This document shows positions 34,410-45,096 of a stretch of 64,000 nucleotides of DNA, one piece after another. A program made the translations under genes and the position numbers. Below the pieces are notes generated by a model. That model did not search any database and was not told where the DNA came from. It was given only the letters and a program-made list of their open reading frames with translations. Numbering within the stretch: position 1 is the stretch's first letter; each line of letters opens with the position of its first letter. Origin of the DNA: Rhizomys pruinosus (lineage: Eukaryota; Chordata; Mammalia; Rodentia; Spalacidae); assembly GCA_009823505.1 (NCBI GenBank), contig VZQC01009559.1, positions 62,001-126,000 on the forward strand, in the 5' to 3' direction.

Positions 34410-34770
34410 AACTTCCGCACTTACTTTCTGTCTGGATATTATGCTGATGTTTGGATATATTTTTGACTATTTTACCTTCTTACTTATCAGAACTTTTATT
34501 AATATATAATATCTTTCTTGCTCTCCTGTAAATTCTTGCAACTTAAAATCTATTTTGTCTGACATTAGCGTAGCCAACTCTGGTCTCCTGGTTACCATTG
34601 GCATGAAATATATTTTTCTATCATTTCCCTTTCAGTCTGCTTGTTTCTTTGCATAAAAAATCAATTTCTTGCATATAGAATCTAGTCAGAACATATTTTA
34701 AAAAATCTACTCTTCTAAACTCCGTCTTATTGCTAGAGAGTTTTCTATCCTTGATTTCAATGAAAATTTA
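34410..34770 (-). mobile_element. Old L1 fragment
   Basis: TTTTGTCTGACATTAGCGTA, GGTTACCATTGGCATGAAA, TTTCCCTTTCAGTCTGCTTG and TTTCTTGCATATAGAATC follow the order of an ancient L1 region in antisense. Confidence 0.65.
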
Positions 34771-34849
34771 AAATTCAATTTCATTATTTAATCAGCTACA
34801 AAGAGTAATGGAACGGTATCACCTTTAACTCATTTTTTGTGTTACTTTT

Positions 34850-34970
34850 AAGATAAGATCTCCCTATAGCCCCAGATAGCCTGGAACTCACTATGTAGAC
34901 CAGGCTGATCTCGATCTCACAGATGGCCCCTGCCTCTGCCCCCTAAATGGTGGGATTAAAGGAGTAATCA
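34850..34970 (-). mobile_element. B1 SINE
   Basis: AAGATCTCCCTATAGCCCCA, ATGTAGACCAGGCTGATCTC and GGTGGGATTAAAGGAG; the 5' end of the element is worn. Confidence 0.88.
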
Positions 34971-35001
34971 TACAGTAGAATTAGAGAATGTCTGTTTTTT
35001 A

Positions 35002-35238
35002 TTTTTTATTTTTTTAAATTTTATTATTTTTGTATGTGTATGAATGTACTGTCTGCATGTAGGTTTGTGCACCCGTGTCATGCAATGCCACAGAGGTCAG
35101 AAGAGGGTGGGTGTCAGATTCCCCTGGAACTGGAGTTAAAGATGGTTCTCAGCCGCCATGTGGGTGCTGGGGATCGAACCCAGGTCCTCTGTAAAAGCAA
35201 TCAGCACTCCTAATCTCTAGGACATCTCTCCAGCACCC
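35002..35238 (-). mobile_element. B2 SINE with 17-bp target-site duplication
   Basis: Full-length minus B2. AGAATGTCTGTTTTTTA is present at 34985-35001 and 35239-35255, an exact direct repeat that defines the insertion. The head end is mutated (CTCTAGGACATCTCTCCAGC). Confidence 0.94.
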
Positions 35239-35424
35239 AGAATGTCTGTTTTTTACAAAAATTACAGTGCAAATATATAGATTTACTCCAAGAAAGAAAA
35301 ACACCAAGAATCCCAGATCTTACTGTAATTGCTCAGTTTTCTCTCTTTTTTTTTTTTCCCCCACAAGAGTTAAACTTTCTTTGTGTTTACCTTAATGGGA
35401 TAAAAAATAAGTGGTGCATTACTA

Positions 35425-36110
35425 CCACTTATTTTCAGACTTTGTAATTGTGGTAAATGAGGGGAGGGTATGTATGCATATTTTAGAGTAATATAAAATA
35501 TAAAATTAAAGGGGAAAAATGTGAATTCCAAGTATGGTTACCCTCATTTGTGGATGCTAACACCAAATCCCCAGTTTAAAGGCAAGCTGAACATTATTGT
35601 TATATTTCTTTTTATCTAAAAGCAACTGTGCTGTTATGTGAATCTCTTAACAGGCTCTAGAATTGACCTACCACTAGTTTGCAGACTCTGTAATTACTGT
35701 ATATGGGCGGAAGGTATGTATTCATATCTTAGAGTAATATAGAATTAAAGAGGAAAATGTGAATGCTTAAACATATTTTGGAATTAACATACAGTTTATT
35801 CTCCGAGGTCATAATTTTGATACATATGTGATGGTTATATAGGCATATATGTTGGAGCAATACAAAGGGGAGGGAACAACAACATAAAGACTGGGACAAA
35901 GAACTGACTGATACAGTTAAATTCTGCCCAAAACAACAAGACTCTGCAGTGAAAAACTTTGGAAAGACTGAGAGAAAGATACAAGATATGTATGGAAGAA
36001 GGTATGAGCTGGGGTGGGGTGGCGGGCAGGGAGAAGGGAATGTGTCTAAATTGGTCTGAAAGATAATGTATGAAATACACGAATCATCATAAAAGTATTT
36101 TAAAAAGTCA
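35425..36110 (+). mobile_element. L1 3' UTR, older copy with internal repeat
   Basis: TTTGTGGATGCTAACACCAA, GACTGGGACAAAGAACTGAC, GGAAAGACTGAGAGAAAGAT and a GGGGTGGGGTGGCGGGCAGG tract parallel the 3' UTR of the L1s at 2852-3147. A block of about 95 bp occurs twice inside (35425-35527 and 35667-35766), diverged. Confidence 0.72.
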
Positions 36111-37278
36111 GTAGACTATTTGGTAGTTTATGGGACAGTACATCTGTCCCATAGTAAATGTATTATATATACTGTCCCAAGTAAAATGTATTACATATTT
36201 AGATGAATTAGAAACTACACAACATATATGTAGTCAACAGTGGTTGCACCCTGAGTTGTGGTTGTAAGAGGATTCTTACTGTCCTTATATTTGTGAATTT
36301 TTCAGAAAAATTTTCTGTTGTCAAGAAAATGTCTACTTTAATGTAGATAGTCTTATTTGAAAAAAAGAAATCCATGTGGATCAAGATAGGAATAAAGGGG
36401 GCTGCCTGACTTGGGGCGGAATGACATTTTCTGCTTTTGCCTGGTCTTCTATTTCCAGACAGACAGGCTCCCTCTTTATTTTGTTCATAGTTCGTGTTGT
36501 GTGGACATGTGGGCTCACCCAGTTTTATTTTGTAATGCCAATTTTTTCAGTTACTGAAAGCTGAATTTTAAAGGGTATTCAAGGTACATTTAGCCCGTGG
36601 TGGGTGGGTGAGGAATGCACGGAAGGAGTGGCTCCTGAGATGGTGCTGTGTGTGTTCTCATGGCCGTTTTGGGTGGAAAACACATGTTGTAACTTAAAAA
36701 AGAACTTAAAAAATAAAATAAAATTACTTGATAAAAAAAGTTATCCAGTGAAAATTACATTACCACTGGAACAAGAATTAGACTGTTGATTAAAATGTAG
36801 TTTTACATTTAAAGATATAAATTTGGTTTAGGATCTAAATCCTATGTCATGGTCTAGAACTGATCCTGGAAGTAGAAGACACTAAGGTACTATAATGTCA
36901 TTCAAGGACACATCCCAATGATGAAAGGACATCTCATTGGATGACCTTGCCCTTTTTTTTTTTTTTTTTGGATGATCTTACCTTCTAAAAAAGACTTTTT
37001 CCCTTTCAACAGCACCACTCTGATGAGCAGACCTTTAACTCATTGGCTTTAGAGGGCTCAAACTATAGCAAGATTCTAATGAATGACTACTTTCATGATA
37101 AAAAGGATCATTGGCAGTGTATTGGTAATACTGTAGTTGGAGATGAGGTTTGGAGTACTGGAGGAGGGAAAGTAAGAATAAGAGGAAAGTACAGAGGGAC
37201 TGTGGAAGATGAGAGATGAGAAGAAAAAAGGACATAATGACCTTCAAAGAATTAGAGTGTGCATTTCTTTTTCTAATA
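36111..37278. other. Unassigned AT-rich DNA with a hairpin
   Basis: TATGGGACAG at 36129-36138 and its exact complement CTGTCCCATA at 36144-36153 flank a 5-nt loop. A T run lies at about 36953-36969. Nothing else recognised. Confidence 0.5.
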
Positions 37279-37496
37279 AACATTTTCCATTTATTTTTAA
37301 TTTATGAGTATATTGCCTGGATGTGTGTAAATGGGCCTGTGTCATGCAGTGCCTGTGGAGGTCAGAAGAGGGCATCAGGTCCCCTGGAACTGGACTCATG
37401 GATGGTAGTTAGCTACCATGTGGTTGGTGGGAATGGAACCCAGGTCCTCTGCAAGAGCAGCCAGTGCTCTTAACTAGTGAGCAATCTCTCCAGCCC
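37279..37496 (-). mobile_element. B2 SINE
   Basis: TTGCCTGGATGTGTGTAAAT, GGTCCCCTGGAACTGG, GGGAATGGAACCCAGGTCC and GCAATCTCTCCAGCCC. Abuts a second B2. Confidence 0.93.
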
Positions 37497-37511
37497 ATGA
37501 CTGGTATTTCT

Positions 37512-37762
37512 TTTTTTTTTTTTTTTTAATTTTATTTATTTATTTATGTGTATGGATGTACTGTCTGCATGTAGGTTTGTGCACCCGTGTCGTGCAATGC
37601 CGCGGAGGTCAGAAGAGGGTATCAGATTCCCCTGGAACTGGAGTTCTCCTGGAATTGGAGTTACCGACGGTTCTCAGCCGCCATGTGGGTGCTGGGGATT
37701 GAAACCGGGTCCTCTGCAAGAGCAGTCAGTGCTCTTAACCGCTAGGCCATTTCTCCAGCCCA
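37512..37762 (-). mobile_element. B2 SINE, young, next to another B2
   Basis: Full-length, with a long T/ATTT tail and many CpGs (GTGTCGTGCAATGCCGCGG). TGGTATTTCT at 37502-37511 repeats at 37763-37772 as a likely target-site duplication, so this B2 landed just beside the 5' end of the older one. Confidence 0.93.
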
Positions 37763-37772
37763 TGGTATTTCT

Positions 37773-38426
37773 AAGAGCCATCACTCTCCCAGGAATCCTG
37801 ACAGAGCATAACAGGACAAGAGCACACTGAGAAGAAAGAAGAGCATTGGTGTGAGGGGAGGGGAGAGGAGAGTAGATGTGACCTGTAAATGGGACAAGTG
37901 AAGGAAAGGTTCACCATCACGGGACAAGCAAAAGCAGATTAAAACTGGGATAAAGGAGCCTCAGATTAGATGTAAGCAGGTAGAACTTGTAAAAATAAAT
38001 TATTTTACACATTAATAGTCATGGTAGGGAGTTTGTTTGAGGGGAGGGGTCATATGGTCACTCTAGCCATGGAACTCCATGCCTGTTTGTCACTTTATTT
38101 CTTAGTACTTCTCTATAACGTAAAACCAAAGCTATCAGCTCACCTTTGGTGTGTTACCTGATTATTATGTTAGAGTCCAAGTGGCCCGACATATGGTGCA
38201 CAATACAGGGCTAATACCTCAAAGAGAGTTTGAGTGGAGGGGTGAGGATTAAGGGGCCAGGATGGCTTCTCTGTGAGGAAGGTGATCACCCCCTGTTCAT
38301 TCTCCAATTTGCTTACTTTTCTCCATTTATTCCACTTGCAATCATCACACATGAGGCTACAAGGTAAATCTTGTGTAGCTGAGAGGAGGTGGCCATATTT
38401 TGTTTGCTTGGACAATGTACATAGCT
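37773..38426. other. Unassigned DNA
   Basis: No repeat family or exon recognised. Confidence 0.4.
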
Positions 38427-38863
38427 GTTCTAGTTTTTCTTCAATTGCTGTAACAAAACACTCCGATCAATACCAACTTGGAGAGGAAAGGGTTTATTCA
38501 TCTTACATCTCCCAGGTCACAGATCATCACTTAGAGAGTCCAAAGCAGGAATTCAGGGGAGGCACCTGGAAGCAGGAGCTGAAGCACAGGCCATGGAGCA
38601 ATGCTGCTTACTGGCTTGCTCCCCTGGCCCATGCCCAGCCTGCTTTCTTATACAGTACACAACCATCTGCCCAAAGGTGGCACTGTCCACAGTGGGCTGG
38701 GTCCTACCACAGCATACAACAATCAAGGAAACACCCCACAGACATTCCCACAGGCCAATCCAATGCGGGGGGTGCCTCACTTGCAGTTCCCTCAACCCAA
38801 GTGCGTCAAGTTGACAGTAAAGCTATCCGGTATAATATCCTATGGTAATCTGACAGCATAACA
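38427..38863 (-). mobile_element. Rodent interspersed repeat, LTR-like (best copy)
   Basis: Best-preserved of three loci: TTCAATTGCTGTAACAAAAC, AAGGGTTTATTCATCTTAC, CTTACTGGCTTGCTCCC, CACAGTGGGCTGGGTCC and GTCAAGTTGACAGTAAAG. The minus strand has AATAAA near one end. A 191-codon plus frame (38273-38848) runs through it by chance. Relatives at 4704, 13983 and (opposite strand) 57171. Confidence 0.75.
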
Positions 38864-39954
38864 ACTCCTATTGGTTATATCCATCTGATGGTCACCAGTT
38901 TCAGAATTTTCTTGGTGTGCAGTATCAACATTTCTTTATTTCTTACATAAAGAAACAAGCTGTCAGTGAGTTGGGTACTTCTTTGTGCTGCAGGTCGTAT
39001 GCTGGTCTACCTCATTTCTGGACTCTATGGGAACAGCCCCTACATGGGGGCAGGCTCAGAGGGCAAAAGGGGAAGAGGCTGTGCCAACACAGGATAAGGA
39101 GGGGTAACGGTGGAGGAGAGGTTTCTATTCTGCCCACAACGAGGCATCACAAAGACGGAGGTGTATATTCTGCTACAGGGGAGAGAGAAAGAACAATCCC
39201 AAACAACGCTGATGTACCAAATTAATAATCAGCTAGGGCTGAGCTTTATTATGCTTGTCTTTTGGGTACTTGGGTATCATGGGAAGGAAAGAAATCTTTG
39301 CAGCAGAGGTAAAGCAAAGGCCCTGAACATGTCTTATGTCCATCCCTTCCTAATTATATCATGTCATTTTACCACTGAAATTAAAAAGTGAACTCAATAT
39401 TTAAAATGCAAATATAATTATAAATGCAAAGAATATAACAATATTAAAAATGCAAAAGAATGCAAATATAAATTATGTAATTTATCTTTTTGACATACCT
39501 TGTCTGTAGAGACTTGGGCTGATAATTTCATCTTGTTTAGTTTGAAGATAAAAAGATAATCCTTAATACCATGTAAATTATATTGTGGAAACTCTTCATG
39601 TGGGGGAGAAAATAGCTGGGCTTTCTTACTAACACAATCTACTATTATTAAAGGAAATGGTGGAAAAAAAGACAGTTTGACCTACCCAGGTCTTTCATCT
39701 CGATTGAGTTAGCAATTTACCCCTCAACATATTTTTCTTTGGATTGCTTACTTAGCCATTTTAAAGATGACAGGCAGCAGTTGTATTTCAGAAGTCTGCT
39801 ATCAGCAGTCTGTTTTTTTCATAGTAACTATTCTCTGTGACCAACTTCCCCTTTCCTGTGATTGAAAAGTCTAAGATATTAAGGTCTGAAAATTGAGGTT
39901 TCAAATTGAAAAGAAAACATCTTAAGTTTAGCTGTCGTATGGGACTTTGGTGTT
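38864..39954. other. Unassigned AT-rich DNA
   Basis: Contains an A/T-rich block at 39388-39485 with two ATGCAAAT octamers, which may be chance. No exon or repeat recognised. Confidence 0.4.
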
Positions 39955-39967
39955 TTAACATAGTTTT

Positions 39968-40122
39968 TTTTTTTTTTTTAATCTTTTTGAGACAGGGTCT
40001 CCCTGTAGCCACAGCTGTCCTGGAACTCGCTATGTAGACCAGGCTGGTCTTGAACTCACAGAGATCTGCCTGCCTCTGCCTCCTGAGTGCTGGAATTACC
40101 GGCGTACACCACCACACCCGGC
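39968..40122 (-). mobile_element. B1 SINE, full length, with target-site duplication
   Basis: Complete B1. TTAACATAGTTTT at 39955-39967 and TTAACATGGTTTT at 40123-40135 flank it, 12 of 13 identical. CpGs in GCTGGAATTACCGGCGTAC survive, so it is fairly young. Confidence 0.95.
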
Positions 40123-40135
40123 TTAACATGGTTTT

Positions 40136-41001
40136 ACAGAATCTTTATAAGGAGATTTTCACATTTGAGGTTACTTTTTAACTTAGTTTTATTCAGCAAA
40201 TGAAACAAGAATACTAACCTTCAAACACTGTAAGGGTTGATACGAATACAAACACATACATTGAAAGTACAATTATTTTTCAAATGAAAGTTTTATGCAG
40301 TAAATAAGAAACCAATAGTGCCATATTCTTTCTTTGTTGATTGATCTGCTTGAAAATTAAATAACTTGATGGCATTTTTCCATCGTTTATGGAAGAATAA
40401 AGCCAAATCTCATCCTCATTCAAGAGGCCTTCTCCACTTCCTCCAATCTCAATGAACTCCAAACTGTGAACTTGTTTTTCATCTTTCCTACAACAACTAT
40501 CAGGATTCTCTATTGTGTAGTTCATGAGGCAATGCAAGGCTTCTAACCTCTTACCCTGGTCCTAGTTCTCAGTGTGAGCTTGGAAGGAAGTCGGCTCTAA
40601 GTCTCTTAGAGGGGGTATGAATGTGTGTATTTGCAGTATCATACTTCAGACTGCAGATGTGAGTCTCCTGTCTTCACAGGACTACAAATTCCTCTCTGTG
40701 CAGGGTCTTAAAACTCTTCCTTTGAGCTCCCCCAGAACTCTGAAAAGTACTTGCTGATCATACAGGAATCTTTATTTATATGATATTTGTTGAAATGATT
40801 CTTAGAGTTCAGTCTCTTTTGAGTTTTCCATCTTGTCATCTCTAGTCATGTGGAGTTTAGTTTTTTTATGACGACACAATTGAATACTTTGCACTACGGC
40901 CTGTACGGCATGCGCACCTTGCCTGCCACCTTGCGCACAGCATGTAAATTGTTGAAATGAATCAAATTTTTAATTTTTAAAGTATGCCTGCTACTTTTAT
41001 T
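40136..41001. other. Unassigned DNA with a small CpG-bearing patch
   Basis: No repeat or exon. 40885-40940 has four CpGs in about 50 bp (CTACGGCCTGTACGGCATGC and CTTGCGCACAGC), unlike its AT-rich surroundings. Confidence 0.4.
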
Positions 41002-41014
41002 AAAAATTGGCACC

Positions 41015-41243
41015 GGGCTGGAGAGATGGCCTAGCGGTTAAGAGCGCCGACCGCTCTTACAGAGGACCCGGGTTCGATCCCCAGCACCCACATGGCGGCA
41101 GAGAGCCGTCTGAAACTCCAATTCCAGGAGAACTCCAGTTACAGGGGAATCCGAGACCCTCTTCTGACCTCCGCGGCATTGCACGACACGGGTGCACAAA
41201 CCTGCATGCAGACAATACATTGATACACATACAGAAATGAAAA
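41015..41243 (+). mobile_element. B2 SINE, full length and young, perfect target-site duplication
   Basis: Head GGGCTGGAGAGATGGCC, box GGGTTCGATCCCC, tail GAAATGAAAA. AAAAATTGGCACC flanks it exactly at 41002-41014 and 41244-41256. It keeps many CpGs, and serves as the reference B2 for this window. Confidence 0.97.
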
Positions 41244-41256
41244 AAAAATTGGCACC

Positions 41257-41349
41257 TTTAAATGAGAGGAGATGTAACATGAAATAGTTCTACTGCAGTT
41301 GAAACATTTTTTTTTTTTTTCCTGTGGTGTGGCTCGGTCAGTGGAACAC
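41257..41349. other. Short unassigned gap with a T run
   Basis: A T run at about 41308-41321 separates the B2 from the following L1. Confidence 0.5.
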
Positions 41350-43115
41350 TTTCTTTTTTTAATGTATTTTTTATTGTTATTAAACCTGTTCATACATCAT
41401 TTCTTAATACAATTTAGACTCATTTCCTTTTCCATGCCCCCCACCCCACCTGAGTTCATGAACTCTGCCATGCATGTCTTGCATCTTTTTCTGAGTCTTT
41501 CCAGAGTTGTTTCAAAGCAGAGGATTATTGTTTTTATAATAACATAATATCTTCTAGTTCCATCCATTTACCTGAAAATTTCATGATGTAATCTTTCTTT
41601 ACCATTGCATAGAACTCCATTGTGTAGATGTACCACATTTTTTCTATCCACTCATTGGTTGAGTGACACTTGGGTTGGTTCTAGCTCTTTCCTATTGTAA
41701 GGAGAGCTACAATAAACATGGCTGTGCCTGTATCTCTGGGGTAGAATGAGGCTTGTGGGTGTATACCCAAGAGTGGTATGGCTGCGTCAGGTGGTAGGCT
41801 CATTTTGAGTATTTTAAGGGTTCTCCATACTGCTTTCCACAGTGGTTGTACTAGTTTACATTCCCACAAGCAGTGGATGAGTGTTCCCCTTTCTCCACAA
41901 CTGCTCCAGAATTTGGTATCATTTGTTTTCTTTATCTTAGCCCATCTTTTCGGAGTGAGATGATATCTTAAAGTGGTTTTAATTTGCATTTCCTTAATTA
42001 TTAGCGATGTTGAACAGTTTTTAAGATGTTTCTCAGCCATCTCTATTTCCTCACTTGTGAAGTCTCTGTTCAGCTCTTTACTCCATCTTTTGAGTGAGTC
42101 ATTTGTTTTCTTCTTTGTTTTTTGAGTAGTTTATATATTCTGGAAGCTAATGCTCTGTCAGAGGTATCACTGGTGAAGGTTTCCTCCCATTCTGTGGGTT
42201 TTCTCTTCACTTCCCTGATTGTTTCTTTCACTGTACAGAAGCTTTTGAGTTTAATGAGGTCCCACTTGTTAACTGTTGACCTCATTTCCTGAGCAGCTGC
42301 TGTCTGATTTAGAAAGTCTTTTCCTATGCCTATGTCTTTCTGAAACATTTTTTCTGCCAACATTTTCATTTATCACTTTCAGAGTTTTGGGTTTCACGTT
42401 GAGGTCTTTGGTCCATTTGGAGTTGATTTTTGTACAGGGTTAGAGGTAGGGGTTTAATTTCATTCTTCTACAAGTGGTGATCCAGTTTTGCCTACACCAT
42501 TTGCTGAAGATGCTGTCTTTTCTCCTTTGAGTCTTCTTGGCCCCTTTGTTAAATATGAGGTGGCTGAAATTGTATGTGCTCAAGTTTGAATCTACAGTTT
42601 TGCTCCATTGGTCTACAGGTCTGTTTTTGTGCCAGTACCAGGCTGTTTTTATGCCTGTAGTCCTGTAGTATAGTTTATAGACGACATCACGAGCTTTGCA
42701 GGAAAATGGCTGGAGCTAGAGGACATTATGCTGAGTGAAGTAACACAGTCTCAGAAAAACAAACGACGAATGGTATCCCTCATCTGTGGATACTAGTGCC
42801 AATTACCCAGTTGTAAGTATTTCTTGTGTAGGGCCCCCTGAGCTTTTGTACAAAGCAGTTGGGTGTAATGCATTTTGGAAACAACAACAACAACAACAGA
42901 AAAGACTGCATCAAAGAACTGACTGAAAAAAAAATAAAGTCTGGTATAGATATCCTCTGTGTATTGCTCTGTTCACTCAGGCTTGCTTTGCTTTTTCAGA
43001 GTCTTTTGTATTTCCATATGAAATTAAGGATTTTTTTCCAAGCCTGTGAAGAAACTCTTGGGATTTTAATTGGGATTGCATTGAATCTGTATATTAATTT
43101 GGGTAGAATGGACAT
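41350..43115 (-). mobile_element. LINE-1, 5'-truncated ORF2 tail, interrupted by another L1
   Basis: On the minus strand this carries the ORF2 C-terminal third, readable at 41681-42040 ([20 protein letters not shown] ... CGERGTLIHCLWECK) and 42070-42369. A 3' UTR with a C-rich tract (CCCCCCACCCCACC) lies near 41437-41451. The text stops at 42677 and resumes at 42942 (GTCTGGTATAG), exactly as in the uninterrupted L1 near 62990-63010. It ends near 43115 by 5' truncation. Confidence 0.92.
42678..42941 (+). mobile_element. L1 3'-end insertion inside an opposite-strand L1
   Basis: From GACGACATCACGAGC to a short A-rich tail, this is the last ~130 bp of ORF2 plus part of a 3' UTR, with (AAC)n at 42880-42898. 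It interrupts the minus-strand L1 cleanly. I see no convincing target-site duplication. Confidence 0.88.
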
Positions 43116-43449
43116 TTTTTTACTATATTATGTTTTTAGCTATAATTTGGTACTGTCTGGCTGTGTTGACAAAAATCTCCAGATACTGAAAATTGAAATA
43201 TCAAAGAGTAAATGGGACAAAGGAAGATGAAGGATATGATTTATTGGTGACCAAAAATAGTAGCTAGTGTTTACAGAATCTCTGCTTTGAATTGCAGACT
43301 TTAAAGTTGGAAGCATTTCTGCAGAGATGTACAGCTGATGGTGGACTCTGATGTCTCAGGGCTTCGGTTCTAACACTCATTCCCCATGGCTGTGTCTGTG
43401 GTCCACTTATTTATCACTCTGCTTTAAGTTTCTAGCCTTTAAATGCTCA
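43116..43449. other. Unassigned DNA
   Basis: Nothing recognised. Confidence 0.4.
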
Positions 43450-43555
43450 TAAGAGTAGCCTTTATCTCACAGGGTCATTCGTTGTGAGGACAACATGATA
43501 TAACTCCATGAAATCAGAACACTACTGGGCAGAGTAAGTGCCTAATAAAAGTAAT
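43450..43555 (+). mobile_element. MIR fragment
   Basis: CACAGGGTCATTCGTTGTGA, GGACAACATGATATAACTCC and GCAGAGTAAGTGCCTAATAA match the MIR 3' half in order. Confidence 0.65.
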
Positions 43556-43860
43556 CTATTGGAAAAGTACAAAATTCCCAGTACATAAAGATGATTAATG
43601 ATGGGAGAGATGGGATGCTTGTTATGTCGGTTTTATTATTACATTGTAGATATGTGGTAAATTATCATGGCCTGTCTCATATCTATAAATATTATGTCTC
43701 ATTAAAAGTAACCTATTCTATTGTTATAATTGGTGCTGTTATTTACTGAACAGCTATGGCATGCAAAGAACTATAGAGAGAATTCCATAAACAAGGCATG
43801 GCTTCTGAAGTTCATTTATGCTAATTTATTTACTTATTTATTAATTTATTTATTAAATCT
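43556..43860. other. Unassigned AT-rich DNA
   Basis: Ends in ATTT-type repeats at 43818-43857; otherwise nothing. Confidence 0.4.
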
Positions 43861-44096
43861 GTGTGTGTGTGTGTGTGTCTAACAAGTATGTCCAATGTCT
43901 TGCTCTATCATTGTGAATTTATTCCCTCGAGATAGTCGCCCTGAACCTGGAACTGAGCTGGTGGCCAGTAAGCCCCAGCTCTCCTGTTTCTCCTCCCCCA
44001 GAGCCCTGGGGTTACAGATGCACACACATAAAATCAGGTCTCCATGTTTGCTCAGAAAGTGCTGTTACCAACTGAGCCATCTCCCCAGCTTTACTG
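43861..44096 (-). mobile_element. B4 SINE with (TG)n
   Basis: (TG)n at 43861-43879, then GAACTGAGCTGGTGGCCAGT, CCCTGGGGTTACAGATGCAC and AACTGAGCCATCTCCCCAGC, the antisense of an ID/B1-type B4. Confidence 0.7.
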
Positions 44097-44101
44097 ATTG
44101 T

Positions 44102-44336
44102 TTTTTTTTAAATATTTTCTTTATTTCTTTTATTTTTATTTTATGAATGTATTACTTGCACTTGTGTAAGTGCACCCATGTTGTGCAATGCCCACAGAGT
44201 CAGAAGAGGGTGTTGGATCACCTGGAACTGGAGTCACGGACAGTTGTTAGCTACCATGTAGGTGCTAGGAATCAAATCGGGTTCCTCTGCAAGAGCAGCC
44301 AGTGCTCTTAACCGCTGAGCCATCTCTCCAGCCCCT
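44102..44336 (-). mobile_element. B2 SINE
   Basis: Full-length: GTGCACCCATGTTGTGCAAT, CTGGAACTGGAGTCACGG and GCTGAGCCATCTCTCCAGCC. Confidence 0.94.
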
Positions 44337-44340
44337 GATT

Positions 44341-44412
44341 TCTTTTTTTAAATTATTTATGTGTATAAATGTACTTTCTGCATGTAGGTTGGTACACCTG
44401 TGTCATGAAATG
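44341..44412 (-). mobile_element. B2 tail fragment
   Basis: ATTATTTATGTGTATAAATG to CTGTGTCATGAAATGC is only the 3' part of a B2. It breaks off where the inverted repeat begins. Confidence 0.8.
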
Positions 44413-44417
44413 CTCCC

Positions 44418-44682
44418 AAAATAACAACCTCACTGAATAACAACCACCTTTGTTAATTAAATATTTTATTTTTCATTTCGTGTCTTTATTTTTTAAAATT
44501 ATTTATTTATTATTTTTTTATGTGTATGAGTGTATTGTCTGCAAAATCAGAAGAGGGCGTCTGATTCCCTTGGAACTGGAGTTAAAGAGGGTTTTTAGCC
44601 GCCATGTGGGCGCTGGGAATAGAACCCGGGTCCTCTGCAAGAGCAGTCGGTGCCCTTAATCCCTGAACCATCTCTCCAGCCC
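44418..44682 (+). repeat. Inverted repeat, left arm
   Basis: Its reverse complement is found at 44904-45183. The arm has about 72 bp of non-SINE DNA (AATAACAACCTCACTGAAT ... TTTCATTTCGTGTCTTTA) followed by a minus B2 at 44490-44682. The non-SINE part is near identical in both arms, so this is not simply two unrelated B2 insertions facing each other. Confidence 0.92.
44490..44682 (-). mobile_element. B2 SINE in left arm
   Basis: T-rich tail, then a ~30-bp internal deletion after TGTATTGTCTGC relative to the right-arm B2, then the complete head. Confidence 0.92.
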
Positions 44683-44903
44683 AGCTCCTGATTTTTTTTA
44701 AATGATTGTCTGCATGTTGAACCCATGATTGCAGTATCAAAACAACTGTTTAGTCAGCATGGCAATGGAGACTAAGATAAGTCAAACAACTCACGGTAGT
44801 TACCCCAAAAGTCCAGAAGAGTCAGGAGTAAAAGGAGGTTCAGCCTGCTGCGTATGTTCTCTTCAGGAGACAGCTGTACCTGGGCAGCAACAATGCTGTT
44901 ACA
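44683..44903. other. Spacer of the inverted repeat
   Basis: About 220 bp with no recognised repeat or gene. Confidence 0.6.
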
Positions 44904-45096
44904 AGGTGGAGAGATGGCTCAGCAGTTAAGAGCACTGACTCTCTTGCAGAGGACCCGGGTTCGATTCCCAGCACTTACATGGCGGCTAAGGACCGTATTT
45001 AACTCCAGTTCCAGGGGAATCCGACACCCTCGACACGGGTGCACAAAGCTACATGCAGACAATACACTCATACACATAAAAAATAATAAATAAATA
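44904..45096 (+). mobile_element. B2 SINE in right arm
   Basis: Head GGTGGAGAGATGGCTCAGC, box GGGTTCGATTCCC and AATAATAAATAAATAA tail. Its CTTCTGACC segment is deleted (ACACCCTCGACACGGG). Confidence 0.93.

Noticed and set aside
38273..38848. 191-codon plus frame, the longest in the window
   Set aside because: Most of it lies across the LTR-like repeat at 38427-38863, whose relatives at 4704 and 57171 do not keep the frame. It is repeat read-through.
41681..42040. 119-codon minus frame that looks like a real protein
   Set aside because: It is the C-terminal part of L1 ORF2 (AEKHLKKCSTS..., CGERGTLIHC), not a host gene.
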